Assembly: GCF_036492835.1 (NCBI RefSeq)
Contig: NZ_AP025319.1
Coordinates: 1-64,000 of the forward strand
Reading direction: 5' to 3'
Source: Fulvitalea axinellae
Lineage (GTDB): Bacteria; Bacteroidota; Bacteroidia; Cytophagales; Cyclobacteriaceae
DNA: 64,000 bases
This document shows positions 53,698 to 63,008 of the stretch, one piece after another. The number at the start of each line of letters is the position of its first letter. Position 1 is the first letter of the stretch. The position numbers and the translations under genes are program-made. Below the pieces are notes generated by a model. The model made no database searches. It saw nothing but the letters and a program-made list of their open reading frames with translations, and was not told the DNA's origin.

Positions 53698-54360
53698 ATG
53701 AAACGCACACTTTTTTTCACCTTAATTCTCTGCGCTTTGACATCCGTATCGCGAGCGGATATTATTGAAATAGTAAACGGACTAATCTTCTTCGATAGGC
53801 AGATTCAGCAGGCAAGTTTCGAAATTCCAACAGATCGAGACACTGGGATAATCAACATACAAGCCCTGCAAGGAAAAGTGAAATACTACGACGAATGGGG
53901 GAATAAAAGAACCCTGAAACCCAAGCACGCGAAGGAATACCGGTTCACGTATCGCGGAGAAACCATTAGGATGATATCTACGAAGAATTCCGATTTCAAC
54001 AAACAAGGATTAGCGTTAGTCTTGCGCAACTCCTTGTTCCTAAGGTGTACCATGGATGGTCCCGTTAGGCTATTGGAATTCAGAAAGGGGCCCTTAATGA
54101 TGCTTAGTCCCGGTCCAAACCCCAGAGCAATTCCAGCAACCACGGCGTTTGAGAGTAATCCCGCAGTAGTTTATGTTTTAATAAAGGATGGCAAATCATT
54201 AGTAGTCAACGACCTTTTCACGGAATCCAGCATAAAGCGCTTTCTGCCCGACTGCCCAAAGCTATTGGACAAATTGAAAAAAGAGAGAATCAGAGCGGTG
54301 GACGCCCCCCTAATCGTAAAGTTTTATAACGAGAATTGCGCTACCGAGATAACCCAATAA
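53698..54360 (+). CDS. Secreted protein, second tandem paralogue
   Basis: 220 residues with a signal peptide (MKRTLFFTLILCALTSVSRA). The blocks repeat those of the preceding gene: NGLIFFDRQIQQASFEIPTDR, KVKYYDEWGNKRTLKPKHAKEYRFTY, IRMISTKN, SLFLRCTMDGPVRLLEFRKG, FLPDCPKLLDK and KFYNENC. The middle linker between the two halves differs in length and content, and overall divergence is considerable, so the duplication is not recent. The two genes are 60 bases apart and probably cotranscribed. Function unknown. Confidence 0.7.
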   Translation: MKRTLFFTLILCALTSVSRADIIEIVNGLIFFDRQIQQASFEIPTDRDTGIINIQALQGKVKYYDEWGNKRTLKPKHAKEYRFTYRGETIRMISTKNSDFNKQGLALVLRNSLFLRCTMDGPVRLLEFRKGPLMMLSPGPNPRAIPATTAFESNPAVVYVLIKDGKSLVVNDLFTESSIKRFLPDCPKLLDKLKKERIRAVDAPLIVKFYNENCATEITQ

Positions 54361-54798
54361 ACAGATTATGGGTGTATAAGTACGCACAACGACAATTATT
54401 GGCATTTAAAAGACGATATCCCGAAACCATAAACAACTTGCTTATAACTAGCTTCGGTGTTACTTTTTCAGATGAAAAAGTAACCAAAAAATCTCTCAAA
54501 TACGGCTACAAATTTTTCTTCCATCCAAAAGCATCGCAGTTATGGAAGAAAAATAAAGGCCTGAAATTAGTTTTTTGGAACGCATTGGAATCAAAAATTG
54601 ACTAACCCATGAGCAAAGATAATTTTGTTCAGATGCATACTTAAATTCTGGGTTAATTGAAACAGAACGTCCTATGCGTATCCGAATCGTCAAGCTTCAA
54701 AAAGCCACCCAACACGAAAGGCTGTCCTTAAAGACAGCCTCCCGTATATTGTAAAATCAATTCCATATCAGGGAACCGATCGATTCTTTCACCAAAAA
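54361..54798. other. Intergenic region with terminator between convergent genes
   Basis: About 440 bases. An open frame at 54336-54605 has no ATG and is not called. At 54719-54740 AGGCTGTC and GACAGCCT form a perfect 8 bp hairpin that probably ends the minus-strand phosphoesterase transcript. Nothing else recognised. Confidence 0.55.
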
Positions 54799-55719
54799 TT
54801 AAGACGTTCCCTTCGCTTTCTTCAGGTTACGGTCATTTACTTTCTTATAACCGTTCAGCCGGATATCGCCGTTATCATAAAGCGTGGCCACGCCAAACGC
54901 GTTATTATCCAACCCTTTGCCGTCGCACATTGCCGGAAGCGTGCAGTAATGGATTCCATTTTCCGTATGTTGCGTATCTACGTGTGCGTGGCCTTGGAAC
55001 ACGGCCAACACCTGCCCGGAATCCGACAGAATCTTACGCACCTTATCAGCGTTCAGCACCATATGCGTTTTTTCGCCCAACAACTGCTGGTGAATAAACA
55101 CTACCGTTGGCGCGCGGTCGGCGCTTAGCTCCGCCTTGAGCCATTCAAGCTGCGACTCGGGAATCTGCGAGTCATCCCACTTAAAATTATCATGGTCGTA
55201 AGAAACGCCCGCCTTGGTGTAACAGCCGTCCAGCACTATAAAACGAACGCCTTTGCGCATAAAGCTATAGTGCGCCCGGTCTTTTCCTATACCGCTGTTG
55301 GTGACATTGGCCAGAAACTGTTCCTTCGAGAGACTGTCCATATCATGGTTACCCAACACATGAAACCTGTCTCCGTCAAAGTCCGCGTACGCGCGCTCAA
55401 AATCACGGAGATATTTCATCGTCCTACGCTCGCTAGGTTTTGCGTCCTGATCCTTAAAATCGCCCAAGTGTACGGCAAAGTCCGGTTTGACCGAATTAAG
55501 CACCCTGACACATTCCTTCATCTTTGCCATGGAGTCGCGATAATAACGCTCGTTGTGACGAGGCCGGTCCGCATAATGCGAATCGGTAATCATCCCGAAA
55601 CTCACCAAAGGTTTTTCGCTCCCTTTCGCCAACGCGGACCCGAATACGGGCAACGCGGAAGCCAATAGCATGGAAGTTTTCACGAATTTTCTTCTGTTGA
55701 TCGTCTTTTTCTCAGCCAT
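54799..55719 (-). CDS. Calcineurin-like metallophosphoesterase, exported
   Basis: 306 residues. The N-terminus INRRKFVKTSMLLASALPVFGSALA looks like a Tat-type signal (RRKF). The metal-binding blocks of the family are present in order: FGMITDSHYADRP, AVHLGDFKDQ, HVLGNHDMDSLSK, FIHQQLLGE and AVFQGHAHVDTQH (the last two replace the canonical H and GHxH). It should hydrolyse phosphate esters outside the cytoplasm. The substrate is unknown: related proteins are annotated as phosphodiesterases or alkaline-phosphatase-like. Monocistronic. Confidence 0.88.
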   Translation of the reverse strand: MAEKKTINRRKFVKTSMLLASALPVFGSALAKGSEKPLVSFGMITDSHYADRPRHNERYYRDSMAKMKECVRVLNSVKPDFAVHLGDFKDQDAKPSERRTMKYLRDFERAYADFDGDRFHVLGNHDMDSLSKEQFLANVTNSGIGKDRAHYSFMRKGVRFIVLDGCYTKAGVSYDHDNFKWDDSQIPESQLEWLKAELSADRAPTVVFIHQQLLGEKTHMVLNADKVRKILSDSGQVLAVFQGHAHVDTQHTENGIHYCTLPAMCDGKGLDNNAFGVATLYDNGDIRLNGYKKVNDRNLKKAKGTS

Positions 55720-56128
55720 TACAAAAAATCGTAAAGATTCTTCGGTATAGAGGCTCGCATCTTCAAATAAACTTCGGAAATGGGGCGAACAATTTTCCTA
55801 GCTTACTCCTATACCCGTTAATTACAAAGTACTTTCCGTAAAAGGACAAAGGCTCCGAAATATAGAAACCAAGCCCAAAGGGTCTGAATAACAATTGTTT
55901 AAAAATCAATTTACTCAGCCTTCAGGCATATCGCTATTTACATTGTACTACTAAATACAGTTTATGTAATGCAATAATAACTAATTTAGTTTAATAGGTT
56001 GTTGTTTTGATTTCAAGCAATTGTGAAAACATGAGGAAATATAGCCCAGAAAAAACAACCCCGACAATACGGAAAACTCCAACCAAATACATTTTGCACT
56101 TTTAAAGCAGATTCAGTCTCCCTTCGGC
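55720..56128. other. Intergenic region, no gene seen
   Basis: About 410 bases between the phosphoesterase start and the end of the VF530 gene, both on the minus strand. It carries the phosphoesterase promoter. Around 55930-56000 it is A/T rich. No ORF, repeat or clear hairpin. Confidence 0.5.
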
Positions 56129-56344
56129 TTATTTCTCTAATAAGCCCAAGTACAACTTCTCCACTTTTGCCCGGGCCCAAGGAGTTCGGCGCAAAAATTT
56201 CAAACTTGACTTGATAGAAGGGTCGTGGGTAAAACAATTGATACGGATTCTGTCCCCCAACTCATCCCAGCCGTATTCCGCCACCAAACGTTCCAATATA
56301 TCAGCCAGCTTTACGCCATGTAACGGATCCTTCGATTTTTCCAT
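56129..56344 (-). CDS. VF530-family (DUF2132) DNA-binding protein
   Basis: 71 residues from the ATG at 56344 (MEKSKDPLHGVKLADILERL). The whole protein follows the family pattern: DPLHGVKL, LVAEYGWDELGDRIRINCF, DPSIKSSLKFLRRTPWAR, KVEKLYL. VF530 proteins are small helical, proposed double-stranded DNA-binding proteins of conserved but unknown role. A longer start at 56368 is possible. It is divergent from the leader protein at 56551. Confidence 0.9.
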   Translation of the reverse strand: MEKSKDPLHGVKLADILERLVAEYGWDELGDRIRINCFTHDPSIKSSLKFLRRTPWARAKVEKLYLGLLEK

Positions 56345-56550
56345 CTCTCTGCTCTTTGTTTCCCTCAAAGATACGAAGATGCCACGGTTGTTTTTGTCCC
56401 CTCGCGTCCCTACGTCCGCTATTTGTTCCGCTATCGCGAAATATCATAACCTCGCTCCATATTCTTTGTCCTTTTACCCGGTACTCTCCAACAACAATAA
56501 TCCCCCAACAGAGTAATACACAAAGAGAAAGCAACGCGGAGAGGGAAGGC

Positions 56551-58047
56551 ATGTTCAGGCATCAGCGGGGAAAGGCGACGAAAACACATAACAAAGCAGG
56601 AGCTAACGGACGCTCCATGCCCGCCCAAGCCATGCTAAGGCGCAAGAAGAAAGACGATGAAGAAGAGGACGTATCCCACTTTACCAGCGTAGACATAGAT
56701 GACGAATGCGTGGACATAGTCCCGGAGGCCGCGCCCGAATATCAACCCACACCGCCTAGCCTAGGGGCTACGGGAACTTCCACAACACCAAATAGCGCTA
56801 CAGCCACGGGAGGCAAAAAATACTCGCCGCCGCCCGCATACGAGAGCCACACCGAGTTTACGGAATCTTACCGCAACAGGGAAGAAAACCAACCGCCAAG
56901 CCCCGTGCCGTTCCTTCCGGAGGTCCCGCCAAGGCCGGGCTACGGCGACCATTCAGAATTCACGGCCACATACCGGCAACGCCACGGCGCCATACCGGGA
57001 ATAACGCCGCCAATGCCAGCGACCAGCGAAGGACTCTCAATCCCGACCACACAAGCCGGCAACGAAGCTTCCGGTTTCTCCTTTCCGGTGTTAAGCTCGC
57101 TAATGAGTTTACTGCCATCCAGAAAAAAAACGGTGGTGACGCCAAGACCTAGAGCGGAAGCCACACCGGCGCCACTCAACCCGACTTGGAGTCTCCCAAG
57201 AACCAAAGGCGACGAATTTTCGACACTGAACGAAAGGCTCCAAAAACACAAAGCCTCTTTGGCTTCGGAAGCCGATAAATATCTGGTGCCCTTCGAGGGC
57301 GAAGAAGAACCCTCGGCCCTCGACCGCAAAATAGTGAAACGATACTTCGAAGGACCGCAGGAAGAACGGGGCGAATATCTGGAATACGTGCTATTCTTCC
57401 GAAAAAGAGCCTTCCACTTTATACAACACCTAGGTTTGGCGCATGCGGTGGAAGGCCTTAACATATACGACCTAACCAATTTTTACGAGCAAACCCTACA
57501 GGAATTACAAGGCGAATACGCCAGCGAATTCACGAAACAGCCCGGCTTAACGCCGTTCAATCTTTACCATCTAGTGCTCGATTTCGCTAAAAAACGAAGT
57601 ACCTGCACTGCCGGCCTCTTCAACAACGCCTACTTAAGGGGACTCTGTCACGTAGCTTACAGCGACTTCGCCAAAAGCAGGCAAGCGGAGGGAGGCGACG
57701 AAAAATTCGGTCCGGTAGAAATCAACAATCCAGAATATCTGGACATGGTTATGCGCTTTGACCCCGACGGCGTAACCAAAGATTTCCTTCGCAATGAATG
57801 TCTATCGGAAGAAAGGGAGACCGGCCACCCAACGGACTATGTCCGGGTATACAAAGACATATACTTTGAAACTATCCGGGATATGCGCGAACGGGAAATC
57901 CTGAAAATACCGTTCAGCGATGCATTTTCCGAGATAATGTTCTCCATACAGTCCAAACTGCATATTTCCTACAAAAACCTCTTCAACCACAAAATGGTGA
58001 AAGGCCTCGCCCTAAGGATTTTCTTTGAGCTTAGCGAGGCTCATTAA
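56551..58047 (+). CDS. Proline-rich effector candidate with related leader
   Basis: 498 residues from the ATG at 56551 (MFRHQRGKAT), preceded by GAGAGGGAAGG, a good ribosome site. It starts MF and is basic through RSMPAQAMLRRKK at 21-33, a looser form of the leader seen in four other proteins. Residues 35-200 are disordered and Pro-rich; they include PPPAYESHTEFTESYRNR and a second copy PGYGDHSEFTATYRQR. PPPAY fits the PPxY class of WW-domain ligands. The remaining 270 residues are helical and contain no recognised motif (for example FFRKRAFHFIQHLGLAHAV, FAKKRSTCTAGLFNNAYLRG). No signal peptide. It looks like a delivered protein with a long linker and a helical toxin or interaction domain. 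Confidence 0.6.
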   Translation: MFRHQRGKATKTHNKAGANGRSMPAQAMLRRKKKDDEEEDVSHFTSVDIDDECVDIVPEAAPEYQPTPPSLGATGTSTTPNSATATGGKKYSPPPAYESHTEFTESYRNREENQPPSPVPFLPEVPPRPGYGDHSEFTATYRQRHGAIPGITPPMPATSEGLSIPTTQAGNEASGFSFPVLSSLMSLLPSRKKTVVTPRPRAEATPAPLNPTWSLPRTKGDEFSTLNERLQKHKASLASEADKYLVPFEGEEEPSALDRKIVKRYFEGPQEERGEYLEYVLFFRKRAFHFIQHLGLAHAVEGLNIYDLTNFYEQTLQELQGEYASEFTKQPGLTPFNLYHLVLDFAKKRSTCTAGLFNNAYLRGLCHVAYSDFAKSRQAEGGDEKFGPVEINNPEYLDMVMRFDPDGVTKDFLRNECLSEERETGHPTDYVRVYKDIYFETIRDMREREILKIPFSDAFSEIMFSIQSKLHISYKNLFNHKMVKGLALRIFFELSEAH

Positions 58048-58225
58048 TAATACCCGTGTTGGTTATCTGCTTAATTCCCGAAATTATATTTCTTGGGCTT
58101 CGGTTTTATAGGAAAAGCCACTCGCAATATAAATTTTACCCTGAATAACACGACCGAACCATTTTACTTGTTTCTTAAATAGTTAAATTCATTTATATAA
58201 AGTGAAATAAATATACTTTTTTGGC

Positions 58226-58293
58226 TATATTTGAATCGCCTACATTGTTTTTTGTTCTTTATTGAGGTCTCCTTAATCACCTTGCGGGAGGCC
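58226..58293 (+). promoter_or_regulatory. Promoter box and leader hairpin before the TlpA-like gene
   Basis: TATATTTG at 58226-58233 matches the TAnnTTTG box. In the resulting leader GGTCTCC (58266-58272) pairs with GGAGGCC (58287-58293, one G-U) and ATTTTTA follows, a terminator-like hairpin 60 bases before the start codon. The rest of 58048-58352 is A/T rich and empty. Confidence 0.4.
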
Positions 58294-58352
58294 ATTTTTA
58301 ATCATTAAAGCTTGGGATAACTCCACCCAGAGCTTGTTCAAGACATCTTAAT

Positions 58353-60950
58353 ATGAAAAATCTATTGAGTATTTTTCTATGCGCTTTACTATGTGTTGCG
58401 GCTTGCAATTCGCCGAAAGAGGTTGGTTTTTATAAAGTTATAACCTCGCCAAACCAAGCGCGGAACGGGTTGCCGTTTACGGTATCGCAGGTTATAATTG
58501 AGGGTAACGAAACTGTTTTAGAACTCCGGTATGAAGCGAGACATCGAAAAAACATTGAGCATTACCTAAAAAAAACTCACCTGGAGCCTCAGGGGATAAT
58601 AGGCGAACCAATGAAGTTTTCCAAAGTCACATTTTTTGAAAGTACAGGGCCAGAAATCACAAAGAGGACCTGTTTGGCGCATTATGATCGCATTCCAGAC
58701 GGTACCCAATTTATAAACCTTATTCACGAAACATACAGAAAAAAAACTCGGAATATCGACCTGCGTATCGAAGACTTTCCCGAAGGTTTTCCAAAAGTAT
58801 TGGCGGGCAAGTGGTACGCCACCGACGACGACGCCAATCTTACTTTCTGCTTTTTACCGGAAAAGGTTTTATATGATGGAGAAATATGGGACTACGGCGA
58901 AATAGAAAAAGGCTGGTTGAATACGAAAATTAGCCTAAAGGGTAACGAAAGAAATATCAATCTGAGCGTAAACACGAAAGGTAAAGATTCGGTGAGTATT
59001 GGCGTAAACGGCGAAAGCACTTCGAAATATAAGCGTTATCACTTTCCGAAAGTCAACACGGAAGATCCTTACGAAGTGAATATTTTACCGAAAGCGGACA
59101 CTGCTGTCTATGCGGGTTATATCAAAGGGTACAGGCCGGATTTGGGACCAAAGAGCGGGATGGTTCATCTTAATGATTTTCTTGGGGGACATTCTTTACC
59201 ATATCGATATAAAGTCAAGGAAGATGGCTCATTTCGAGTAAAACTAGCTATACATCATCCTATTTCGGCAATCGTAAGAATGGGGCAAGGAACACGATAC
59301 TATTCTCATGTCTTTTTAGAGCCGGGAAAAACCACATTTCAGCTATTCGAGAAAGAGAGGCAAGAATTTATGGGACCAACTGCCAGAGTAAATAAGGAAA
59401 TTCAATTATATAAAGAGGTGACAAAACCTTTCGGGTCTATAAATTATCACCGGGACTTTTCGAAGAAAGAGATAATAAACTATACCGCTGAGGAGTACAA
59501 ACAATATTGTTATGGCCAATGGGAAAAAGCGCTGAAAATATTTAAGAAATACGCTTTTTCAGAAAAAGTCAGTCCTAAAGGAAAGCAAATACTAAGCGCA
59601 GGGATAAATTTCAATGCGCTGTACTGTATGCTTGAGGTGGAATCTTTCAAAAGGGATGTCCTAAGCGAATTTCGGGAATTTGACAAGAGCAAATACCCAG
59701 ACCTGAAACCGGGAAACGATTATTATGATTTTTTGACAACCGATATACTCAATGATCTTGACGGCCTTCTGTCTGTAAATAGCGCTTACAGCATTTTCAT
59801 AAATCGTTTGTCTTTCTGCCATTGGACAAAAAGTAAAGTAAATAGTATGTCCCACGATTTCGCTAATGCATTAAGAACTCTGGAAAAGGTCGAGAAGACA
59901 GGTCGACTAAGCCCAATTGAAGCGGAACTGCTCCAATATGATAGGGACAAAGGGGCTCCCTTCCGTGAATACGAGGCGTTCAGAAGGAAGAATAGAAAAG
60001 AGATTATAGACTTTATGATGCGTCATGAGAAGCATGTAAACAAATTTTGGGAAATTGATACCGGAACGAATGCGGGCGTTGTTTCCGAAGCCTTGTTATT
60101 GGATTTTGTAAACCAAAGAATCAAAAATAAAAGCAAAGCGGACAGGGAGCTTTTAAGGCAATTGTCTCCTGAACTAATAGAAAGAGACAAGGATTTCACA
60201 GACAGATTTGGCCCAACGATAACGAAGATTTATGATAAACATTCAGTAGAAAGTAATCTACTATTTAAGGAAATCGTCAAACTAAACACTTTGGACAGCC
60301 TTCGGGATCATCATTACAATGGCGAAGCAACCTTTGCGTTCGACCTGATTAAATTAAACAACTTGCTCTCCGTAAAATATATAAATACGATTGGGAAAGG
60401 GGACAAAAGGATCGATTTGCTCAAAGAGCACTTAAACGTGCCTGTATTTCGGGAGTATCTTGAAATGTTTATTGCCGAACAATACAAGTATCATTTGCAA
60501 AGGGAAAAATCGGTTGCGAAAAAGAAGGCAGTCCACGACGCCGACACAATCTTGGCGGAAATGATTCGCCCGCTCGAAGGAAAAGTGGTGCTTGTGGATT
60601 TTTGGAACACTTGGTGTGGGCCTTGCCTCGATATGCATCAAAAGCTCAAGCCCCTCAAAAAAGATATGGAGGGCAAGGATGTGGAGTTTCTTTATATAGC
60701 GGACGTATCTTCACCGCTAAAGTCATGGAGGACCTTCGCCGATGGAATGAAGGGCAAGCATCACCGCGTAAGCAAAGAAGAGTGGCAAGCGCTAAAAGCG
60801 AAATTCGAGATCTCCGGGATTCCCCATCTTGCGCTTATAGGCAAAGACGGGCGGATTATCAACCCTAAGATCGACTGGATTCATACGGTCAAAACTTGGA
60901 AAGGGTTTAAGGCAATGATTGATAAGGAGTTGGCGAATGAGCCGTTATGA
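58353..60950 (+). CDS. TlpA-like thioredoxin-domain lipoprotein
   Basis: 865 residues. Lipobox VAAC gives a lipoprotein. The first about 240 residues are beta-rich and unrecognised; KADTAVYAGYIKGYRPDLG near 250 begins a long region of the kind found before TlpA domains in Bacteroidota (DUF4369-like), continuing through helices to about 730. The C-terminus is a thioredoxin fold: GKVVLVDFWNTWCGPCLDMHQKL with WCGPC near residue 753, and ISGIPHLALIGKDGRI with the cis-proline. It should act as a thiol-disulfide reductase in the periplasm. Very long for the family. Monocistronic. Confidence 0.85.
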   Translation: MKNLLSIFLCALLCVAACNSPKEVGFYKVITSPNQARNGLPFTVSQVIIEGNETVLELRYEARHRKNIEHYLKKTHLEPQGIIGEPMKFSKVTFFESTGPEITKRTCLAHYDRIPDGTQFINLIHETYRKKTRNIDLRIEDFPEGFPKVLAGKWYATDDDANLTFCFLPEKVLYDGEIWDYGEIEKGWLNTKISLKGNERNINLSVNTKGKDSVSIGVNGESTSKYKRYHFPKVNTEDPYEVNILPKADTAVYAGYIKGYRPDLGPKSGMVHLNDFLGGHSLPYRYKVKEDGSFRVKLAIHHPISAIVRMGQGTRYYSHVFLEPGKTTFQLFEKERQEFMGPTARVNKEIQLYKEVTKPFGSINYHRDFSKKEIINYTAEEYKQYCYGQWEKALKIFKKYAFSEKVSPKGKQILSAGINFNALYCMLEVESFKRDVLSEFREFDKSKYPDLKPGNDYYDFLTTDILNDLDGLLSVNSAYSIFINRLSFCHWTKSKVNSMSHDFANALRTLEKVEKTGRLSPIEAELLQYDRDKGAPFREYEAFRRKNRKEIIDFMMRHEKHVNKFWEIDTGTNAGVVSEALLLDFVNQRIKNKSKADRELLRQLSPELIERDKDFTDRFGPTITKIYDKHSVESNLLFKEIVKLNTLDSLRDHHYNGEATFAFDLIKLNNLLSVKYINTIGKGDKRIDLLKEHLNVPVFREYLEMFIAEQYKYHLQREKSVAKKKAVHDADTILAEMIRPLEGKVVLVDFWNTWCGPCLDMHQKLKPLKKDMEGKDVEFLYIADVSSPLKSWRTFADGMKGKHHRVSKEEWQALKAKFEISGIPHLALIGKDGRIINPKIDWIHTVKTWKGFKAMIDKELANEPL

Positions 60951-61402
60951 CGGTCGGGGCTATCGTACCAGTTTCTGCTTTTATCTACCCTAAAACATTT
61001 ATGCGTTCATAAAAAAACCAGCATGTACCTTATAGCGCGCAAAGCGGTTGTTTTTGACGGTGATTTGGATATTTTAAAAGGGCCAAAAGTATCATCAAAG
61101 TATCTTTATCCGTGGCGTTAAGCATCATGATCCATGGCTAATCTACGGATAAACCCATCTGTAAGGGGCTAGAAGGGCTATTTTGGGTAAAATTGTCAAG
61201 TAAAATAGGTGTTTTTGAGGGATGTTATTTTTTTATCAAATATAGCCGTTTTCGGGAAGGTACTCCCTCCATTAAAAGAGAAGGGGCTTTAAGGTCTGAC
61301 ATTCTTTTGTTTCAATTTCCCACATCCATAAAAAGGAACGCATAACGAAACAGGGCGATTAGAAACCAGAGTATAGTTCGCTCTGGTTTCTGTTTTTCTT
61401 CA
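60951..61402. other. Intergenic region with a strong terminator
   Basis: About 450 bases without an ORF. At 61361-61391 AGAAACCAGAG and CTCTGGTTTCT pair perfectly, followed by GTTTTT, a clear plus-strand terminator. It is 410 bases beyond the TlpA-like stop, so it may end a long 3' region or a separate small RNA. Confidence 0.6.
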
Positions 61403-61532
61403 GAGTGTATAACAAAATCAGGGCGATTAAGCATTGGGTGGAGCTTGGAAGCTCCAAATATGCGTAAGGCACTAGGCTGGAGCCTATCGCCAACCCTATT
61501 ATCTCTGTTTACCCTGAAATGGTTATACACTC
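61403..61532. mobile_element. MITE-like 130 bp element with inverted ends
   Basis: The ends are inverted: GAGTGTATAACAAAATCAGGG on the left against GAGTGTATAACCATTTCAGGG (reverse complement of the right end), 18 of 21 matching. Inside are two small palindromes, GGAGCTTGGAAGCTCC and AGGCTGGAGCCT. No coding capacity. A target duplication is not evident. It is probably a non-autonomous element moved by an IS elsewhere in the genome. Confidence 0.55.
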
Positions 61533-61545
61533 GTTGAAAAAAGTA

Positions 61546-62658
61546 TTAAACACTCAAGAATATTTTTTTCCTATACAAAAAATACAAAAACAGCCACCTG
61601 ACCATAATTGCGGCGCCGGCCAAGATTACGGCTCCGTATTGCTCGCCACCCAATTGCGCCAACCACTGGAACATAGACCGTGTGGCGTATGACCAATTGA
61701 TAAAAATCCCCGACATATAAATCAGGATAGAATTCATGCCGATAACCCGAAAGAAAAATGCCCATTTCGTAAAGCCTTTGACATCAATCACATAATAAAA
61801 CACGGCCATCAGCAATAGGCTCAGGCCGGCGCACTGAAGAGTGAATGAGCTGGTCCACAAGTTTTTATTTATAGGAAAGAACAGATTCCAAGCCTGAGCT
61901 ACGCCCAACAATACCAATCCGGCCACAACCATCCCCAAGGCCTTCTTATTACCGTCAATCTTCTCGCTCCGTAGCCATTCTCCGGTATAAATCCCCATCA
62001 GCCCCGTAGCTATGGCCGGTACGGTTGATATCAGTCCCTCCGGATCGTGTATACCGCCAACCAGCAATTTGCCGGGCATCAAAATCCGGTCGATATAAGA
62101 CACTACATTGCCTTCCAAAGTCATATCGCCGGCTGAAAAACCGGGCGCCGCAAAGAAGCCCAAAAGCATCCGGTAACCGACCAATATGGAAACGGTCCAA
62201 AATGCCCGCCAATGCTTTCCGGCATACAGGTAAATGATATTGGCGAACATATACGCAAGACCAATACGGCCCAACACGCTTCCTAAACGCATCTGCTCAA
62301 TCGGCTGAAGCTTCAGACCGTTATTATAAATTACGCCCAACAGCACCAGCGTCAGGCTACGCCGAACTACTTTTAACAAAAGTTCCTTTCGGTCCTTACC
62401 CTTTTCCAGCTGTCGCCCGACGGAGAAAGGAGTAGACACCCCGGCCAAAAACAAAAAAAGCGGAAAAATAAGATCGTACAAAGAAAAGCCGTTCCACGAT
62501 ACATGCGTCAAGTTTTCGGACATCAGCCCTAATACCGGCCCTCCCGACACCTTGGCCCATTGCTTAAAAAAAACATCGGCCCCGATAATCCAAAACATGT
62601 CAAAGCCCCGAAGCGCATCCAATGACGCCAATCGCTTATTGTTAATTAATTCGCCCAT
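61546..62658 (-). CDS. DUF5009/HGSNAT-like membrane acyltransferase
   Basis: 370 residues with about ten membrane helices. The N-terminus has the family signature KRLASLDALRGFDMFWIIGAD, then VSWNGFSLYDLIFPLFLFLAGVSTPFS, LGRIGLAYMFANIIYLY and, late, IGMNSILIYMSGIF. This group (DUF5009, related to heparan-alpha-glucosaminide N-acetyltransferase) moves acetyl groups across the membrane onto sugars, and often sits in glycan-degradation clusters. The partial sulfatase at 63009 lies upstream on the same strand, so a role in processing amino sugars from sulfated glycans is plausible. Confidence 0.85.
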   Translation of the reverse strand: MGELINNKRLASLDALRGFDMFWIIGADVFFKQWAKVSGGPVLGLMSENLTHVSWNGFSLYDLIFPLFLFLAGVSTPFSVGRQLEKGKDRKELLLKVVRRSLTLVLLGVIYNNGLKLQPIEQMRLGSVLGRIGLAYMFANIIYLYAGKHWRAFWTVSILVGYRMLLGFFAAPGFSAGDMTLEGNVVSYIDRILMPGKLLVGGIHDPEGLISTVPAIATGLMGIYTGEWLRSEKIDGNKKALGMVVAGLVLLGVAQAWNLFFPINKNLWTSSFTLQCAGLSLLLMAVFYYVIDVKGFTKWAFFFRVIGMNSILIYMSGIFINWSYATRSMFQWLAQLGGEQYGAVILAGAAIMVRWLFLYFLYRKKIFLSV

Positions 62659-63008
62659 AAATACTTAAATAAATGACAATACGGATGTGTTAATTTTTAG
62701 ATAATACCAAGGGAAAGGTTAGTGGCTCAAGTGTTAGGGTATGTGTATAAAATGGAGTCCGTTTTTCTTTTCGCACACAAAAAGTTCCCCCAGAGTTGGG
62801 TGCATCAGCCTTCGGCCGATTACATTTCACTAAAAAATGACGCGATTGTAACTTCCTTTTGACAGGTCCTGGTACAATTTAAAAGTAAATCCGTAAACAA
62901 AAAAGCACCCCGGCCATTTCCTCTTTCGGATAGCCGGCGGTGCTTGGTCTCGTTTTCCGATGGCAATACCAGAAAACACTCTTAATTGGCTTTTTCTTCG
63001 TGTTACGC
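62659..63008. other. Intergenic region with sulfatase terminator
   Basis: 350 bases. At 62899-62944, read on the minus strand, AGCACCGCCGGC pairs with GGCCGGGGTGCT (one bulge) and six T residues follow, ending the sulfatase transcript. The rest (62659-62898) holds the acyltransferase promoter and no ORF worth calling. Confidence 0.65.

Noticed and set aside
54336-54605. 89-codon open frame overlapping the end of the second secreted paralogue
   Set aside because: Starts only at a TTG inside the preceding gene, has no internal ATG, no recognised motif and no good ribosome site.
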